A stretch of DNA of 14,816 nt from Pseudomonadota bacterium (GTDB lineage Bacteria; Pseudomonadota; Alphaproteobacteria; Rhizobiales; Rhizobiaceae), in assembly GCA_023388675.1 (NCBI GenBank), contig JAEWFU010000390.1, forward strand, positions 1 through 14,816, written 5' to 3'. Of the stretch, positions 1 to 9,303 are shown one piece after another. The number at the start of each line of letters is the position of its first letter. Position 1 is the stretch's first letter. The notes beneath the pieces are model-generated. The model was given only the letters and a program-made list of their open reading frames with translations, had not been told where the DNA came from and searched no databases. A program made the position numbers and the translations under genes.

Positions 1-45
1 ATCACACTGAACGCCGGGCTGATGATCAATGCCTTCTATGCCTGA
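1..45 (+). CDS. C-terminal fragment of an unidentified protein (cut by window edge)
   Basis: Frame 1 is open from the first base and stops with TGA at 43-45, giving the 14 residues ITLNAGLMINAFYA. The fragment is too short to assign to a family. It reads as mildly hydrophobic and could be the tail of a membrane protein, but that is a guess. An ATG at 38 in another frame overlaps its stop, the kind of coupling seen between adjacent genes of one operon. It could equally be a chance open frame, because 14 codons carry no statistical weight. Confidence 0.3.
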   Translation: MTLNAGLMINAFYA

Positions 46-229
46 CGGGCGGTGGCGGATCGTCTGCCTCAGACGAGCGCTTGTTGCCGTTGCGCTTGCT
101 GGCCTCGCAATGGGAGCCATTGGATGGGCGTCTGGCACGCATTGGCATGCTATGCCGTGGGCTATCGCGACTGCTTTGAACATTGAGACAATAAGTAGTA
201 CCAAAGCAGGCGCAACTGATCGGCGATAG
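38..229 (+). CDS. possible small single-span membrane protein, unrecognised
   Basis: A 63-codon frame starts at ATG 38 (an in-frame ATG at 29 is also possible) and overlaps the TGA of the preceding fragment. The protein has a basic N-terminus (RWRIVCLRR), then one hydrophobic stretch of about 20 residues rich in Ala, Leu and Gly, then a short Trp/His-containing segment and a polar tail. That pattern suits an N-in single membrane span. I do not recognise the family and see no clear Shine-Dalgarno sequence. It converges on nosX, whose stop lies about 40 bases beyond. It may be a real small gene translationally coupled to the upstream one, or noise. Confidence 0.3.
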   Translation: MPDGRWRIVCLRRALVAVALAGLAMGAIGWASGTHWHAMPWAIATALNIETISSTKAGATDRR

Positions 230-271
230 ACAAGCCCGCTCATGGCGTTGTGAAATACAGCAGAAATTCCG

Positions 272-1255
272 TCAAAGTGCGCTTGTCACTCCACCACTGC
301 TCGTGAGAAAAGCCTGAATTCCTGGCCTTCTGCGCGACACTAGGCGAATTGCGTCGCGAGACATGAGACCAAATGCGGTGGAAAGGGCGTCGGCGCTCAC
401 TGCATCGGGAGCAATCACGGTCACGCTCTCCTGGCCGCTGGCGGTGGAGCCGTCTCGTGGATCCAGCAGATGAGTGTATTTCATGGCGGTGTCGAAGGCG
501 AAGCCTTTCCCGCTGGAGGTCGCCGCTGCCTTGTTTACAATGCTGATTGATCGATGCGGTTCCTGATTGAATTGAGCGCCTCGAATGCCAACGAGCCATG
601 GCTCTCCGTCAGGTTTGGAGCCCAACGCGCGAATTTCCCCCATGTCCACGATGCTGGTTTCGATGCCGCCCCGGCGCAGAATATTGACAGCTCGATCGGT
701 GATGTAGCCCTGGGCAATACCGTTGAAAGTGAGTGCCATTCCACGTTTTCCGAATGAAACCCGATTGCGATCGAAGACAACTTTGTCGAATCCTACCAAG
801 CTCAAGGCTTTCCGAATCTCTTCGGGGACAGGACCTGATTGGTCCACGCCCGCACGAGAGAAATGATCGGCCAGCAGTCTCCAAAGCGGCTGGACAGTCG
901 GATCGAAGACGCCATCCGTCAGCTCCCAAGCTACCCGACATCTTTCCAGAAGAGTGATCAAGTCAGCAGGCGGCGCCGCCAGCGCGCCCAGTCGGTTCAG
1001 TCGCGAAAGCGAGGAATCGGAGCGGTAGAGACTGAACACCTGCTCCAGTCGTTCCGTTTCGGTTACCACCTGGCGAACAAGGCGCTCGGCGCTCGCGCGG
1101 TCATGGTGATGGATCGAAAGCGATGCGATGGCACCCAAGGCTTTCCCGCGCCAGACCACGGTATTTCGTGCGGAAGCCTCGGTAACGCTCTGGCCGAGGA
1201 GGCTGCAGCCTGCGGCAGCGGCGCTTATCGCAATGAATCGGCGGCGATCTATCAT
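272..1255 (-). CDS. nosX: NosX, ApbE-family FAD:protein FMN transferase
   Basis: A 327-residue ApbE-fold protein. The family moves FMN from FAD onto a threonine of a target protein using Mg2+; NosX serves the periplasmic flavin domain of NosR. The N-terminus DRRRF at residues 3-7 followed by an Ala-rich hydrophobic stretch is a Tat-type signal, so it acts in the periplasm. Family motifs visible are FDPTVQPLW (117-125), FNGIAQGY (177-184), a DMGE version of the usual glycine-rich GGE/GD segment (204-207), HLLDPRDG (262-269) and DALSTA (289-294), whose Asp289 and Thr293 correspond to the Mg2+/FAD region. Length is normal. The gene is last in the nos operon, 18 bases after nosL. The purine-rich AAGAGACGAG lies upstream of the ATG at 1255. 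A cysteine at 17 is not in a good lipobox. The family assignment is firm; the NosR target follows from context and literature on the family. Confidence 0.93.
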   Translation of the reverse strand: MIDRRRFIAISAAAAGCSLLGQSVTEASARNTVVWRGKALGAIASLSIHHHDRASAERLVRQVVTETERLEQVFSLYRSDSSLSRLNRLGALAAPPADLITLLERCRVAWELTDGVFDPTVQPLWRLLADHFSRAGVDQSGPVPEEIRKALSLVGFDKVVFDRNRVSFGKRGMALTFNGIAQGYITDRAVNILRRGGIETSIVDMGEIRALGSKPDGEPWLVGIRGAQFNQEPHRSISIVNKAAATSSGKGFAFDTAMKYTHLLDPRDGSTASGQESVTVIAPDAVSADALSTAFGLMSRDAIRLVSRRRPGIQAFLTSSGGVTSAL

Positions 1256-1273
1256 GATCTGTATCTCGTCTCT

Positions 1274-1804
1274 TCAGCCGCTGGGTCGCTTATCCGGAGG
1301 GGCCGATTCTGCGGATCCCAGTACGTATTCGGGCGGGATGTCTTCGAATTTTACCACATCGCCACCATTCCTGTTTGCGAACAATTCGGCGGCTTCGCGC
1401 GTCGAAAAAGGCACGGTTTCAGCAGCTCCCATACCGCCCTTCGCGGAGCTGCCGATCACATAAAATGCCTTACGGGCGTCGATCCAGTTCTCCGCACCAG
1501 GATTCTCCCAATCTTGAGCAGCCGCCATATCCGATACGTAGATTGCGGCGACATCTCTTGGTTCCTCCGGAAGCATGGTGAAAGCGACAGCATCGCGCGC
1601 CGAAGAGAACCAGATCGGCTCCGGAATCCGGCCGAGTATGATCTGGCCCTTAGGACCTGGGTGCTCCAGCACGTTCATTCCGCAGTATCGGCCAATAGCT
1701 TCGTCCGTCAAAGCGAAGGGGCTTGGAATCTCAACCGGTCCATCGTCGCTGCATCCGGCCAGAGCCACGGCGGCTGCGGCCGCTAGAATCAGTAGGCGTC
1801 TCAC
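1274..1804 (-). CDS. nosL: NosL, copper(I)-binding lipoprotein chaperone
   Basis: A 176-residue outer-membrane or periplasmic lipoprotein that delivers Cu(I) for assembly of the NosZ copper sites. The signal peptide ends in the lipobox LAGC, with Cys18 as the lipidated residue. The family hallmark YCGMN (40-44) supplies Cys41 and Met43, which are in the conserved copper-binding region. The second typical segment, FYVIGSSAKGGMGAAETVPFS (about 114-134), contains Met125. Translation starts at GTG 1804, whose GTGA overlaps the TGA of nosY by 4 bases; an AGGAG lies 6 bases upstream inside nosY. GTG is the only start that preserves the signal peptide. It works with NosDFY encoded immediately upstream. 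Confidence 0.95.
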   Translation of the reverse strand: MRRLLILAAAAAVALAGCSDDGPVEIPSPFALTDEAIGRYCGMNVLEHPGPKGQIILGRIPEPIWFSSARDAVAFTMLPEEPRDVAAIYVSDMAAAQDWENPGAENWIDARKAFYVIGSSAKGGMGAAETVPFSTREAAELFANRNGGDVVKFEDIPPEYVLGSAESAPPDKRPSG

Positions 1805-2628
1805 AATTCTCTCCTGGCAAACACGAGGGCGGCGGCGGCCAACGGCATCAGCGCCCAGATGGCCAATGCGCTCACCAGCACGCCTGGTGAGAGAGCCGCA
1901 TTCTCGGCCACTCCGCCCATCCCGGAAAGCGCGCTGACATCCCCGGAACCCAAGTTCAGAAGCCGATAGGCATCGGTCGGATTGGCTAGGAGCAGCGCGT
2001 TCAGCACGCTTCCACCGATAAGCTGCCCCTGGTCAACGACGAGCAGCCCGAGCAGCGCCATGTCGTAAATCAACACGAAAAGGAGCCAAACACCGATCGC
2101 GACGCCGGCCGCTGTACCGCGCTCGCGCACTAGCGCGCTGACAAAGTAGCCGATCGCGATGAACACGGCGCCGAGAAGGATCGACGACAGGATCATCTTG
2201 GCAAAGGCCACCAAACTGCCTCCCTCCACTATCCCGCCCATTGTCGCAAGCGCGGCTGCAGCGGCGCCGTAACCGAGCAGCGTCGCGAAGGCGAGTATGC
2301 CGAGGTGACCCAGGAACTTCCCGGCGAGTACCTGCCAGCGCCCTACCGGGTAGCTCAGGAGCAATAGCATCGTGCCTCGCTCCACCTCGCCGACGATGGC
2401 ATCGTGCGAGATCAGCAACGCTATTAGAGGTACCAGGAAGATCGTCAGGCTCGACAGGCTAACGATCACCACGTCCAGCGCGTTCGCACCGACATTGCCG
2501 GTCGGCGCGCTGCCGAGAAAGGTCAACGTCAAGGCAAGCGCGGCGAGGAGCAGCGTCGTGGCGAAAACCCACCGGTTGCGGAGGCCCTCCTGTACCTCCT
2601 TGCGGGCAATTATCAGGATATTGTTCAT
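1801..2628 (-). CDS. nosY: NosY, ABC transporter permease of the NosDFY complex
   Basis: A 275-residue inner-membrane protein with about six hydrophobic spans: residues roughly 20-40, 50-70, 100-130, 140-165, 175-200 and 250-270. It is an ABC-2 type permease of the length usual for NosY. With the NosF ATPase and periplasmic NosD it forms the transporter needed for maturation of the CuZ centre of NosZ. The motif RKEVQEGLRNRWVF at residues 9-22, just before the first span, is typical of this permease class, as is EVERGTM before the third span. The ATG at 2628 overlaps the nosF stop by 4 bases and follows a strong GGAGG-rich stretch within nosF. The gene ends overlapping nosL. Confidence 0.95.
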   Translation of the reverse strand: MNNILIIARKEVQEGLRNRWVFATTLLLAALALTLTFLGSAPTGNVGANALDVVIVSLSSLTIFLVPLIALLISHDAIVGEVERGTMLLLLSYPVGRWQVLAGKFLGHLGILAFATLLGYGAAAAALATMGGIVEGGSLVAFAKMILSSILLGAVFIAIGYFVSALVRERGTAAGVAIGVWLLFVLIYDMALLGLLVVDQGQLIGGSVLNALLLANPTDAYRLLNLGSGDVSALSGMGGVAENAALSPGVLVSALAIWALMPLAAAALVFARREL

Positions 2629-3545
2629 CCTCCGCCCTCCCGTGCGCCAAGGAAATGCGCATACAATTCATCAAGCGTCGGCGGTATTACATCGAGATCA
2701 GCCACCGGGGCGTCGGCTGACGCCGCACTCCGCAACAATCTAATCTTCTCGTCAGGGCCGGCATCGATCTCGAGCAGGTGGCCATCAACACGTCGCCATC
2801 CGCTGGTCCGGGCCCACTCGTTCACCCTGTCCGCAGCATCTTCCGTGACCCGGAGGCGAATACGGGTCGGCAGCTGCGCGATACGGCGCAACTCCTCGAG
2901 CGTTCCATCGGCTATTTTCGCGCCTCGATCGATGATGACGACGCGGTCCGCCTTGCCTTCCAGTTCGGTGAGTGCATGTGAAGACAGGAGTACGGTTGCT
3001 CCGTCACTACGCAGTTCGGCGACAATGTCGTAGAAGCTGCGACGAAGCGCGGGGTCAAGGCCGGTGGTCGGTTCGTCGAGCAGCAAGACCCTTGGCCGAC
3101 CGAGAAGCGCCTGAGCCAGGCCGAGCCGCTGCCGCATGCCCTTGGAGTATGTACCGACACGCCTGTCCGCCGCCTCGCCAAGTCCGACCCGCACCAGCAG
3201 GGTTGCGATCGATGCGAGGGGAACGCGCTTCAGTCGCGCATAGAAGGCCAGCGTCTCGCGTCCCGTCAGCGCCAGGTTGAAGGAGACGTTCTCCGGCAAG
3301 TATCCGAGCCTCTGCCTGGCTTCGAACCGTCCGGAAGCGGGATCCTCGTCCAAAACCTTCACAGTTCCCGACGTGGGGCGGATCAGGCCCAGCATCAGCT
3401 TGATCAGAGTCGTCTTGCCGGCACCGTTGTGGCCTACAAGAGCTATCGTTTCGCCTTCACGGAGCTCGCAGGAAACGTCACTAATGGCGCACACACGGCC
3501 GTAAGATTTGGTGACGCCGGCGACCAGGACCGTTTCCGCTCTCAT
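2625..3545 (-). CDS. nosF: NosF, ABC transporter ATPase of the NosDFY complex
   Basis: A 306-residue cytoplasmic ATP-binding subunit that powers NosDFY during NosZ copper-site assembly. Visible motifs are Walker A GHNGAGKTT (38-46), the ABC signature in the variant form YSKGMRQRLGLAQAL (133-147, SKGM in place of LSGGQ), Walker B VLLLDEP (153-159) followed by the D-loop GLDP (162-165), and the H-loop histidine at 190 in LLSSH. The SKGM variant is common in ABC-2 exporters of the CcmA/NosF type. The C-terminal 80 residues form the extra domain usual for NosF. ATG at 3545 overlaps the nosD stop by 4 bases. It is co-transcribed with nosD and nosY. Confidence 0.96.
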   Translation of the reverse strand: MRAETVLVAGVTKSYGRVCAISDVSCELREGETIALVGHNGAGKTTLIKLMLGLIRPTSGTVKVLDEDPASGRFEARQRLGYLPENVSFNLALTGRETLAFYARLKRVPLASIATLLVRVGLGEAADRRVGTYSKGMRQRLGLAQALLGRPRVLLLDEPTTGLDPALRRSFYDIVAELRSDGATVLLSSHALTELEGKADRVVIIDRGAKIADGTLEELRRIAQLPTRIRLRVTEDAADRVNEWARTSGWRRVDGHLLEIDAGPDEKIRLLRSAASADAPVADLDVIPPTLDELYAHFLGAREGGG

Positions 3546-4921
3546 TGCGCCCGCTCCAGGTTCGGAGGAGCGATGAGCGGTGTGCTATCGACAACGCCTC
3601 CCGGCAAGATGGCGGGGAAGTGAGCCTGTGCCCAGCGGATCACCTGCACGGCGGGGCTGTTGACGAGAACCTTAGCCTGGGGGGAAGTCCACAGAACCCG
3701 GTCGACAATATCGTTCGGTCGGTACGGGTTGTCGCCGATGCCATCTCCATCAAGATCGAAGGCGGGATTGTCGCTCCAATAGTTGCCGCGGCCTTCAAAC
3801 GACCAGTCGAGGTGGCGGGTGCCGACATACTTGATCTGGTTTCTGTTGCGGATGAAGGCATTGCCAGCCATGGCGTTGCCTTCGGAACCGGCTGTGAAAT
3901 GGATGCCGATCGCACATCCCTCAAACCAGTTGTCGGTAAAGCGGTTGCGGTTGGCATTGTAGATGAAGACGCACTTTTCCGGACCCAGTCGCATGCCGTT
4001 CGCCGCAAGGTTCGTGGTCGCGTCAGGATCGGTCGGCACGCCGTGCGTCCTTCCGCCAATGCGTGCTGCCGCGGTCCATCTCTCGTTGTGCTGCATGCGC
4101 CCGCGAACTATGTTGCGGGAAATCTCGGATCCGTTGGCATAGTTCAGCAGCAGGCCGTGGTCCCGGTCGCCGTCGGACACGTTGTCGGTGACGCGTAGAC
4201 CATCGGAGAACATGATTGCATAGCCGGCATTGTTTCCGACAGACAAGTTTCCGCTTATCTCGCTGTCGTTGGTATACATGTAGTGGATGCCGAAACGGGC
4301 GTGCCGGACCGTGTTTCCGCGGAATATGTTGCGCTTGCTGGTTTTGGTGAAGATACCGTCCCGGCCGTAGCTGATTTCGTTTGCGATGACCTTCGCGCCT
4401 GGCGCGTTCCACACCGACACGCCATCCCCGGCTTCACTGGTGCGGCCTTGTTGCAGGCCGACGATCGTGTTGCCTTGTGCGACAGCATCCTCGGACCCGT
4501 GCAGGTAGATGCCGACAAGGTTCCCGATGATCGCGTTCTCCTCGATGCGCGCTCCGGTAGCGGTCTGCGCCACGAACACACCGGAATCCATATCGAAGAG
4601 ATCCCGGCCGGATCCCCTGATCTCCAATCCGCGAATAACGGTTCGCGGCGCGGTCACGGTGATGACGCTGCCTTTGCCACCGCCGGCGATTATCGCTCCC
4701 TTCTCGCCCTGAAGCGTCAGAGTCTTGTCGATTTCCAGCGGCCCCGCATATTCACCGGGGTGCAGCCGGATAACATCCCCGGGTGACGCGGACTCGATGA
4801 CCGCCTGGAGAGCCACGGTCCCCGGAACGTGGTCGATGACCTTCGCCGCAACTGGCAGAGTGGGGATGGCGGCCACAAGTGCCGCCATCCCCAAAGTCGA
4901 TATGATGCGACAGTTCATCAT
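3542..4921 (-). CDS. nosD: NosD, periplasmic copper-site maturation protein (right-handed beta-helix)
   Basis: A 459-residue periplasmic subunit of NosDFY needed for assembly of the CuZ sulfide-copper cluster of NosZ. I chose ATG 4921 because ATGA overlaps the nosZ stop exactly as at the other junctions, and because it places a Sec signal peptide ([22 protein letters not shown], cleavage near VAA-KV at about 25-28) at the N-terminus. The frame is open 21 codons further upstream inside nosZ, but that extension would bury the signal. The body carries many repeating NxxGN/xxIxxN turns (for example residues 120-330), characteristic of the CASH/parallel beta-helix fold. Near the C-terminus the [20 protein letters not shown] segment is typical of NosD. 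Length is normal for the family. Confidence 0.95.
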   Translation of the reverse strand: MMNCRIISTLGMAALVAAIPTLPVAAKVIDHVPGTVALQAVIESASPGDVIRLHPGEYAGPLEIDKTLTLQGEKGAIIAGGGKGSVITVTAPRTVIRGLEIRGSGRDLFDMDSGVFVAQTATGARIEENAIIGNLVGIYLHGSEDAVAQGNTIVGLQQGRTSEAGDGVSVWNAPGAKVIANEISYGRDGIFTKTSKRNIFRGNTVRHARFGIHYMYTNDSEISGNLSVGNNAGYAIMFSDGLRVTDNVSDGDRDHGLLLNYANGSEISRNIVRGRMQHNERWTAAARIGGRTHGVPTDPDATTNLAANGMRLGPEKCVFIYNANRNRFTDNWFEGCAIGIHFTAGSEGNAMAGNAFIRNRNQIKYVGTRHLDWSFEGRGNYWSDNPAFDLDGDGIGDNPYRPNDIVDRVLWTSPQAKVLVNSPAVQVIRWAQAHFPAILPGGVVDSTPLIAPPNLERAQ

Positions 4922-6843
4922 GCGCCCTGAGGCTCGACGAACATGCGGCCTTTCATTTCCATGTGCATCGCATGGCAGAACCACGAGCAGTAGTACCAGT
5001 AGACGCCCGGCTGGCTCGCCGTGAAGGTCACCGACGCGGTCGCCTGCGGCGGTACTTCCATGTTGATGCCGTAGTTGGTGATGCAGAAGCCGTGCGTCAG
5101 GTCCTCGACCTCGTCGATGTTGGTGACGTAAACCGTCACTTCATCGCCCTGCCGGACGGAGAAATCCTCCATGCTGAACGCAGGAGCCACGGACCAGATA
5201 TAGACGCGCACCTTGTTGCCGTCCCGGATAACCGTCGAGTCCGCCGTGAGATCGACGCCGTCGGCCTCCGCCTGCCTCACGGCGTCGGCAAAGAACGGAT
5301 CGTCGCGGCTCCAGACGTGCACGGGGTTGATCTTGGAACGGTGGACCAGTGTCGCGTCGTGCGGTTCGGCGAAGGTCGGGTTGTCGTGCACCAGCACCAT
5401 CTCGTCACCGGAGATGTCGATGAGCTGGTCGTTCTCCGGCTTGAGCGGACCGACGTTGAGATATCGATCCTTGGAGAACTTATTCAGCGAGATCAGCCAC
5501 TTGCCATCCGCCTCCTTGGTCTGGCCCATGGAGGTGTGATTGTGCCCAGGCTGGTAATGCACGTCGAGCTTTTGCCTGATCGGATCGACCTGCTCACCCG
5601 CGAAGGCTCGCTTGGCGTCTTCGATGTTCCACTTGCAGATCTGGCTGTCGATGAACAGCGTCGTATAGGCGTTGCCGCGGCCGTCATACGCTGTGTGCAA
5701 CGGTCCGAGACCGAGTTCCGGCTCGGCGACGACCGTATCCCGTGGTTCGATCTTGTCGTCGAACAGGTCATCGAACTTGCGGACGTCGAACACGGTGACC
5801 GTCGGCGACAGTTTGCCGTTGGCGACCACGTGGATCCCGTCAGGCGCGGTGTTGATGCCGTGCGGGCTGTTCGGAACCGGCACGTAGCGGGTGAAGGGCG
5901 AACCCTTGCGCCCGTCGAGCACCGGCACGCCGTTGATCTCTTCGAAGTCGCCGTTTGCGACCGCTTCTTCGATCCGCGCCAGATTGAAGATGACGACCCA
6001 GTCCTGCTCGTTCGCCATCATCTCGGCGAGGTTCACGCCCTCCTCCGAGTTGTAGCAGGTGGCAAAGCAGTACTTGCCCTGGTAGTCGGCATCAACATTA
6101 TCGAGGTTGCCGTCGACCATGACCTGCCACGCGACCTTCATCGTCTCACCGTCGACCGCGGTAAAGATGGCCCGATAGGTGCTTTTGTCGGCCATCGTTG
6201 TCCCATCATTGACGAGCGGCACGCGATCTTCACCATTGCAGAACACATAGCCGGTCTTCGGATATTTCTGGACGCGCAGGCCGTGCACCGTGTGCTGGTT
6301 GGGCAACTGGATGATTTTGTCGCACTTCATCACATCGAGACGGATGCGGCAGACGCGGGTGTTAGCCTTGTCGTTGGCATAGAGATAGCGGCCGTCATAG
6401 GTGCCGTCGGTCTGCGACGGATGGGGGTGGTGCAGGTCGCCGTTGAGATAGGTGCCGCCCTTATCCTTGAGAAATTCGACCGTCTCTGGGAGGAGATCTT
6501 CCGTGAGCACTTTCAGGCTCTCGTTGGTTTGCCCCCATCCAGTAGCGCTGCAGCGATTGAACACGGGAATGCGCATCATCTCGCGCATGGATGGCGCTCC
6601 CACGACGCGCACCTCGCCGGTCTGGCCGCTGGAGAAGAACACGTAATATTCGTCAAGCTCGCCTGGCTTCACTTCGTAGGTGTTTCCGCTCCCCGCGGCC
6701 GACTGCGCCGCAGCCGGCGTGACTGCGCTTCCCGCAACGGTGAACGCGCCTCCGGCTCCCGCCGCTCCTGCGGCCGCCACCGCAGCCGTACTGCCGAGCA
6801 GTTGGCGCCGGCTCCATCCTTTCCTGGTCTCATCCGATTGCAT
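4918..6843 (-). CDS. nosZ: NosZ, nitrous oxide reductase (clade I, Tat-exported)
   Basis: A 641-residue periplasmic multicopper enzyme reducing N2O to N2, the last step of denitrification. The Tat signal is [10 protein letters not shown] (11-20), which makes it clade I. An N-terminal seven-bladed propeller carries the CuZ site, and all seven expected histidines are visible: His138, His139 (DLHHPH), His187 (TVHG), His328 (SPHG), His383 (PLHT), His434 (GHNH) and His495 (EPHD). The C-terminal cupredoxin domain (from about 545) has the CuA ligands His584, Cys619, Trp621, Cys623, His627 and Met630. I chose ATG 6843: GAAGGAG sits 7 bases upstream and the Tat motif is then at the usual distance. A longer reading from 6909 would overlap nosR. 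There are 19 bases between nosR and nosZ. No ligand is missing. Confidence 0.98.
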   Translation of the reverse strand: MQSDETRKGWSRRQLLGSTAAVAAAGAAGAGGAFTVAGSAVTPAAAQSAAGSGNTYEVKPGELDEYYVFFSSGQTGEVRVVGAPSMREMMRIPVFNRCSATGWGQTNESLKVLTEDLLPETVEFLKDKGGTYLNGDLHHPHPSQTDGTYDGRYLYANDKANTRVCRIRLDVMKCDKIIQLPNQHTVHGLRVQKYPKTGYVFCNGEDRVPLVNDGTTMADKSTYRAIFTAVDGETMKVAWQVMVDGNLDNVDADYQGKYCFATCYNSEEGVNLAEMMANEQDWVVIFNLARIEEAVANGDFEEINGVPVLDGRKGSPFTRYVPVPNSPHGINTAPDGIHVVANGKLSPTVTVFDVRKFDDLFDDKIEPRDTVVAEPELGLGPLHTAYDGRGNAYTTLFIDSQICKWNIEDAKRAFAGEQVDPIRQKLDVHYQPGHNHTSMGQTKEADGKWLISLNKFSKDRYLNVGPLKPENDQLIDISGDEMVLVHDNPTFAEPHDATLVHRSKINPVHVWSRDDPFFADAVRQAEADGVDLTADSTVIRDGNKVRVYIWSVAPAFSMEDFSVRQGDEVTVYVTNIDEVEDLTHGFCITNYGINMEVPPQATASVTFTASQPGVYWYYCSWFCHAMHMEMKGRMFVEPQGA

Positions 6844-6850
6844 GGTTTCT

Positions 6851-6857
6851 CTCCTTC
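6851..6857 (-). promoter_or_regulatory. Shine-Dalgarno sequence of nosZ
   Basis: GAAGGAG on the minus strand, 7 bases before the ATG at 6843. It lies in the 19-base nosR-nosZ spacer and decides the nosZ start in favour of the short form beginning MQSDETRKG. This gives nosZ its own strong initiation site, unlike the overlapped genes downstream. Confidence 0.8.
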
Positions 6858-6862
6858 TTGCT

Positions 6863-9199
6863 TCACGTAGTGGGTTGAGTTTCGGCATCCGGTCTCTCCA
6901 CCGGAGCACCCTTGTGCGAAATCACCGGCTTTGCAGGTCCTTTCCCCCTCGTAGCTGGAGAGGAAAGCGCCTGGAATTTTTCCCGCTTCATGCGGACCTG
7001 GATCATGTGTGGGCATCGGTGATCGTCGTGGTACAGCTCCTGGCAATGCATGCAGTAGATGCACTCATTGACGTTGATCTGCCCTTCCGGATGGATTGCC
7101 TGAACGGGGCACTCCTTTGCGCAGCGCTGGCAAGGCGTACCGCATTCGGGCCATCGCTTGAGCCATTCGAACATTCGGATCCGGCCCGGTATGGCGAGGG
7201 CAGCGCCAAGCGGACAGAGATAGCGGCAGTAGAATCGCTCAATGAAGAGACCGATCGCGAGCAGCCCAAGCGCGAAGACGACGAACGGCCAGTCGCGTAT
7301 GAACTTCAGGATGATCGCGGTCTTGAACGGCTCTACCTCAGCCGCGATCTCAGCCATGGCCATGGAATGGAATGAGAGTCCGAACAAGCCGAGAAAGATG
7401 ATGTACTTGATGGGCCAGAGCCGCTCGTGCAGTCCGAACGGCACTTTGATCTGCGGCACCTTCAGCCACTGGGCGATGTTGTTGGTGAGTTCCTGCAGCG
7501 CCCCAAACGGGCAGAGCCAGCCACAGAACGGGCCGCGCCCCCAGAACAGGAGTGCAGCCGCCACCGCTGCCCACAGGATGAAGATCAGAGGCGCCGAGAG
7601 GAAGAACTCCCAGCTGAAATCGGTGACCAGCGAATTGGTGAAGGTCAGGACATTGACCACCGAGAGTTGCGCGTTCGCGTACCAGCCGAGCCAGAATAGG
7701 GTGAACACGAGATAGCTACGTCGCACCCAGCCAAACAGTACCGGGCGCCGCACCAGCCAATCCTGAAAGAAAAAGATGGCGGTAAGCACGAGCAGCGCCG
7801 CAACCGTGATGCCGATGAAAACCGGGTTCATTTTCCAGATGCGTTGCCAGAGCGGCTCGTCGACGACCGCCGCGTCGGTTCGCGCGGCAGTCTCACGCTG
7901 CAACGCCTCCGGAAGGATGCTTTCGTTTCCTTCCCGCACTGGAGGCGGCGGTGTCGTCTGTGCAACCGGAACCTCCGTGATCGTGACGTACTGATCCGGC
8001 AGCGTGTATCCCAGGTCGTAGGAAATCGTTGCCTTGTCGCGCGCGCCGACGCTGCGCTGCACAAGGAGCTGAAGTTCCCACGGCTCGGTGACATCGAATT
8101 CGAAGTCGTCCGGCACCACGAACAGTGCGATCTCGCGCAGCCGTGGTGAGCCTTCAGCCGCAAGATCTCCCAGACGCGTGTGGTTGCGATCACGGAAACG
8201 GATGCCCTGACCATCCTGCAGCAGCTCGATGCGGTCGAATATCCCGCCCCGCACGTAACCTGAGCCCTTGAAGGAATATGCGCCGTCGCCGGCGACGACG
8301 ATTGCGTGCTGGCCTGGCTTCAGCCGATCCATCAGGCGGTCATACTGGACGTCTCCCAGGAGGCTGCGGCCGATGGTCGGCACGCTGACTGGCGCAACAT
8401 ATAGTTCTATGAACCGATCCTGCGGATTGCGCGTTTCTGGCCGTTCAGCAGCTTCGGCATGACCTGCTTGGCGAAACGCGTCGCTTACCTCCCCCACCGC
8501 AAGTTGCAGGGACCGGACGGAGCCGTCGCCAACCAAGGTCTGCCAGTCACGCGTCTCGCCTTCCTTCGCGTTAAGTTCCCGTGTGACGACAGACGTCGCC
8601 GCCTGGCCCTCGCCCGACGATAGACCGAGCCTGTTGCTGCGGATGAGGCGTACCGCCGAGCGCACCACGCTGTCACCCATGACCAGCACAGTCACCGTGG
8701 CGCCGCTGACGATATCGACCTGCGGCGGCCGGTCTGTGCCTGCCGTGACGCGGCCGAGATCTCGTCCGATCAGCGTATTGAGCGAAGCGACAACTTCTTC
8801 TTCAGGAATTCCGATGAGCACGATGGGCTCGTGGTGCTCGACCAGCTTCAGACCATGCACCACGCCGGACATATCGATGCCGATCAGGATGTGGATCGGC
8901 TTCCCCGAATAGCCGACAGCGCTCGTCACGTCCGAATTCAGGTAGACGTATCCAGCAAGCTCGTCACCGCGATAGACGGACACGAGCGGTGGGTCGCCTT
9001 CAATCGCGCCAAACCTGTCGGCGCCCTCAAAGAATTCGCCCGGCTGCGCCATCGGCAAGAACTGCTCAAGACGCCCAGCTGCGCTCGCCGTCATACCTGC
9101 CGCGAGCAGGATTATCGCCGCCATCAGCAGATGAACCGCCACCCGTATCAGAGTTGACAGCACATCCGGCAACAGGTGTCCTCCGCGGCTACTGCGCAT
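6863..9199 (-). CDS. nosR: NosR, membrane-bound flavo-iron-sulfur protein for N2O reduction
   Basis: A 778-residue polytopic protein required for nos expression and for electron transfer to NosZ. Order of parts: a signal or first span (about 13-40); a periplasmic FMN-binding domain with SGATVT (165-170), where Thr170 is the expected covalent FMN site; further periplasmic sequence to about 450; then membrane spans from about 455 to 660, carrying CGWLCP (559-564, CX3CP) and CRYLCP (658-663, CX3CP); and a cytoplasmic ferredoxin-like tail with Cys686, 690, 693, 697 (CX2CX3CP) and Cys713, 716, 719, 729. This is the full NosR architecture at full length. ATG 9199 gives the normal N-terminus; a GGCGGGCGAG purine-rich stretch precedes it. 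It is the first gene of the operon, read away from the FNR/NnrR-type box at 9304-9319. NosX at the operon end is the expected flavin transferase. Confidence 0.97.
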   Translation of the reverse strand: MRSSRGGHLLPDVLSTLIRVAVHLLMAAIILLAAGMTASAAGRLEQFLPMAQPGEFFEGADRFGAIEGDPPLVSVYRGDELAGYVYLNSDVTSAVGYSGKPIHILIGIDMSGVVHGLKLVEHHEPIVLIGIPEEEVVASLNTLIGRDLGRVTAGTDRPPQVDIVSGATVTVLVMGDSVVRSAVRLIRSNRLGLSSGEGQAATSVVTRELNAKEGETRDWQTLVGDGSVRSLQLAVGEVSDAFRQAGHAEAAERPETRNPQDRFIELYVAPVSVPTIGRSLLGDVQYDRLMDRLKPGQHAIVVAGDGAYSFKGSGYVRGGIFDRIELLQDGQGIRFRDRNHTRLGDLAAEGSPRLREIALFVVPDDFEFDVTEPWELQLLVQRSVGARDKATISYDLGYTLPDQYVTITEVPVAQTTPPPPVREGNESILPEALQRETAARTDAAVVDEPLWQRIWKMNPVFIGITVAALLVLTAIFFFQDWLVRRPVLFGWVRRSYLVFTLFWLGWYANAQLSVVNVLTFTNSLVTDFSWEFFLSAPLIFILWAAVAAALLFWGRGPFCGWLCPFGALQELTNNIAQWLKVPQIKVPFGLHERLWPIKYIIFLGLFGLSFHSMAMAEIAAEVEPFKTAIILKFIRDWPFVVFALGLLAIGLFIERFYCRYLCPLGAALAIPGRIRMFEWLKRWPECGTPCQRCAKECPVQAIHPEGQINVNECIYCMHCQELYHDDHRCPHMIQVRMKREKFQALSSPATRGKGPAKPVISHKGAPVERPDAETQPTT

Positions 9200-9258
9200 T
9201 CTTTGCTCGCCCGCCTTTGTCGCAGCCCTTGTCTCTCACCTCTCCACCACCAATCCCC

Positions 9259-9268
9259 GTTCATGAAC
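9259..9268. repeat. perfect 10-base palindrome GTTCATGAAC in the nosR leader
   Basis: The sequence GTTCATGAAC reads the same on both strands. It lies between the FNR/NnrR-type box and the nosR start, about 60 bases from the nosR ATG. It could be an operator half of an unknown regulator placed near the expected nosR transcription start, or chance: a 10-base palindrome needs only five matches. Confidence 0.25.
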
Positions 9269-9303
9269 CTAACTCCAACCTCGAGGGTTTCAAGCCGGGC
9301 TTC

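Noticed and set aside
234..255. Hairpin with ACAA/TTGT and GCC/GGC arms just after nosX as its terminator
   Set aside because: Seven pairs interrupted by a bulge and no T run on the minus strand; too weak to annotate.
839..1786. 315-codon plus-strand frame across nosX and nosL
   Set aside because: It runs antisense through two genes with clear family motifs and has no start signal or domain of its own.
4922..4984. Upstream extension of nosD by 21 codons
   Set aside because: It lies within nosZ, would move the Sec signal peptide inside the protein, and ignores the ATGA overlap at 4918-4921.
4963..6870. 635-codon open frame on the plus strand, antisense to nosZ
   Set aside because: It is a mirror of nosZ caused by high GC at third codon positions. 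The translation is rich in Val, Asp, His and Arg with no recognisable domain, while the minus strand encodes a full NosZ with all copper ligands.
6844..6909. Upstream extension of nosZ by 22 codons
   Set aside because: It overlaps the nosR end and has no better ribosome binding site than the GAAGGAG before ATG 6843.
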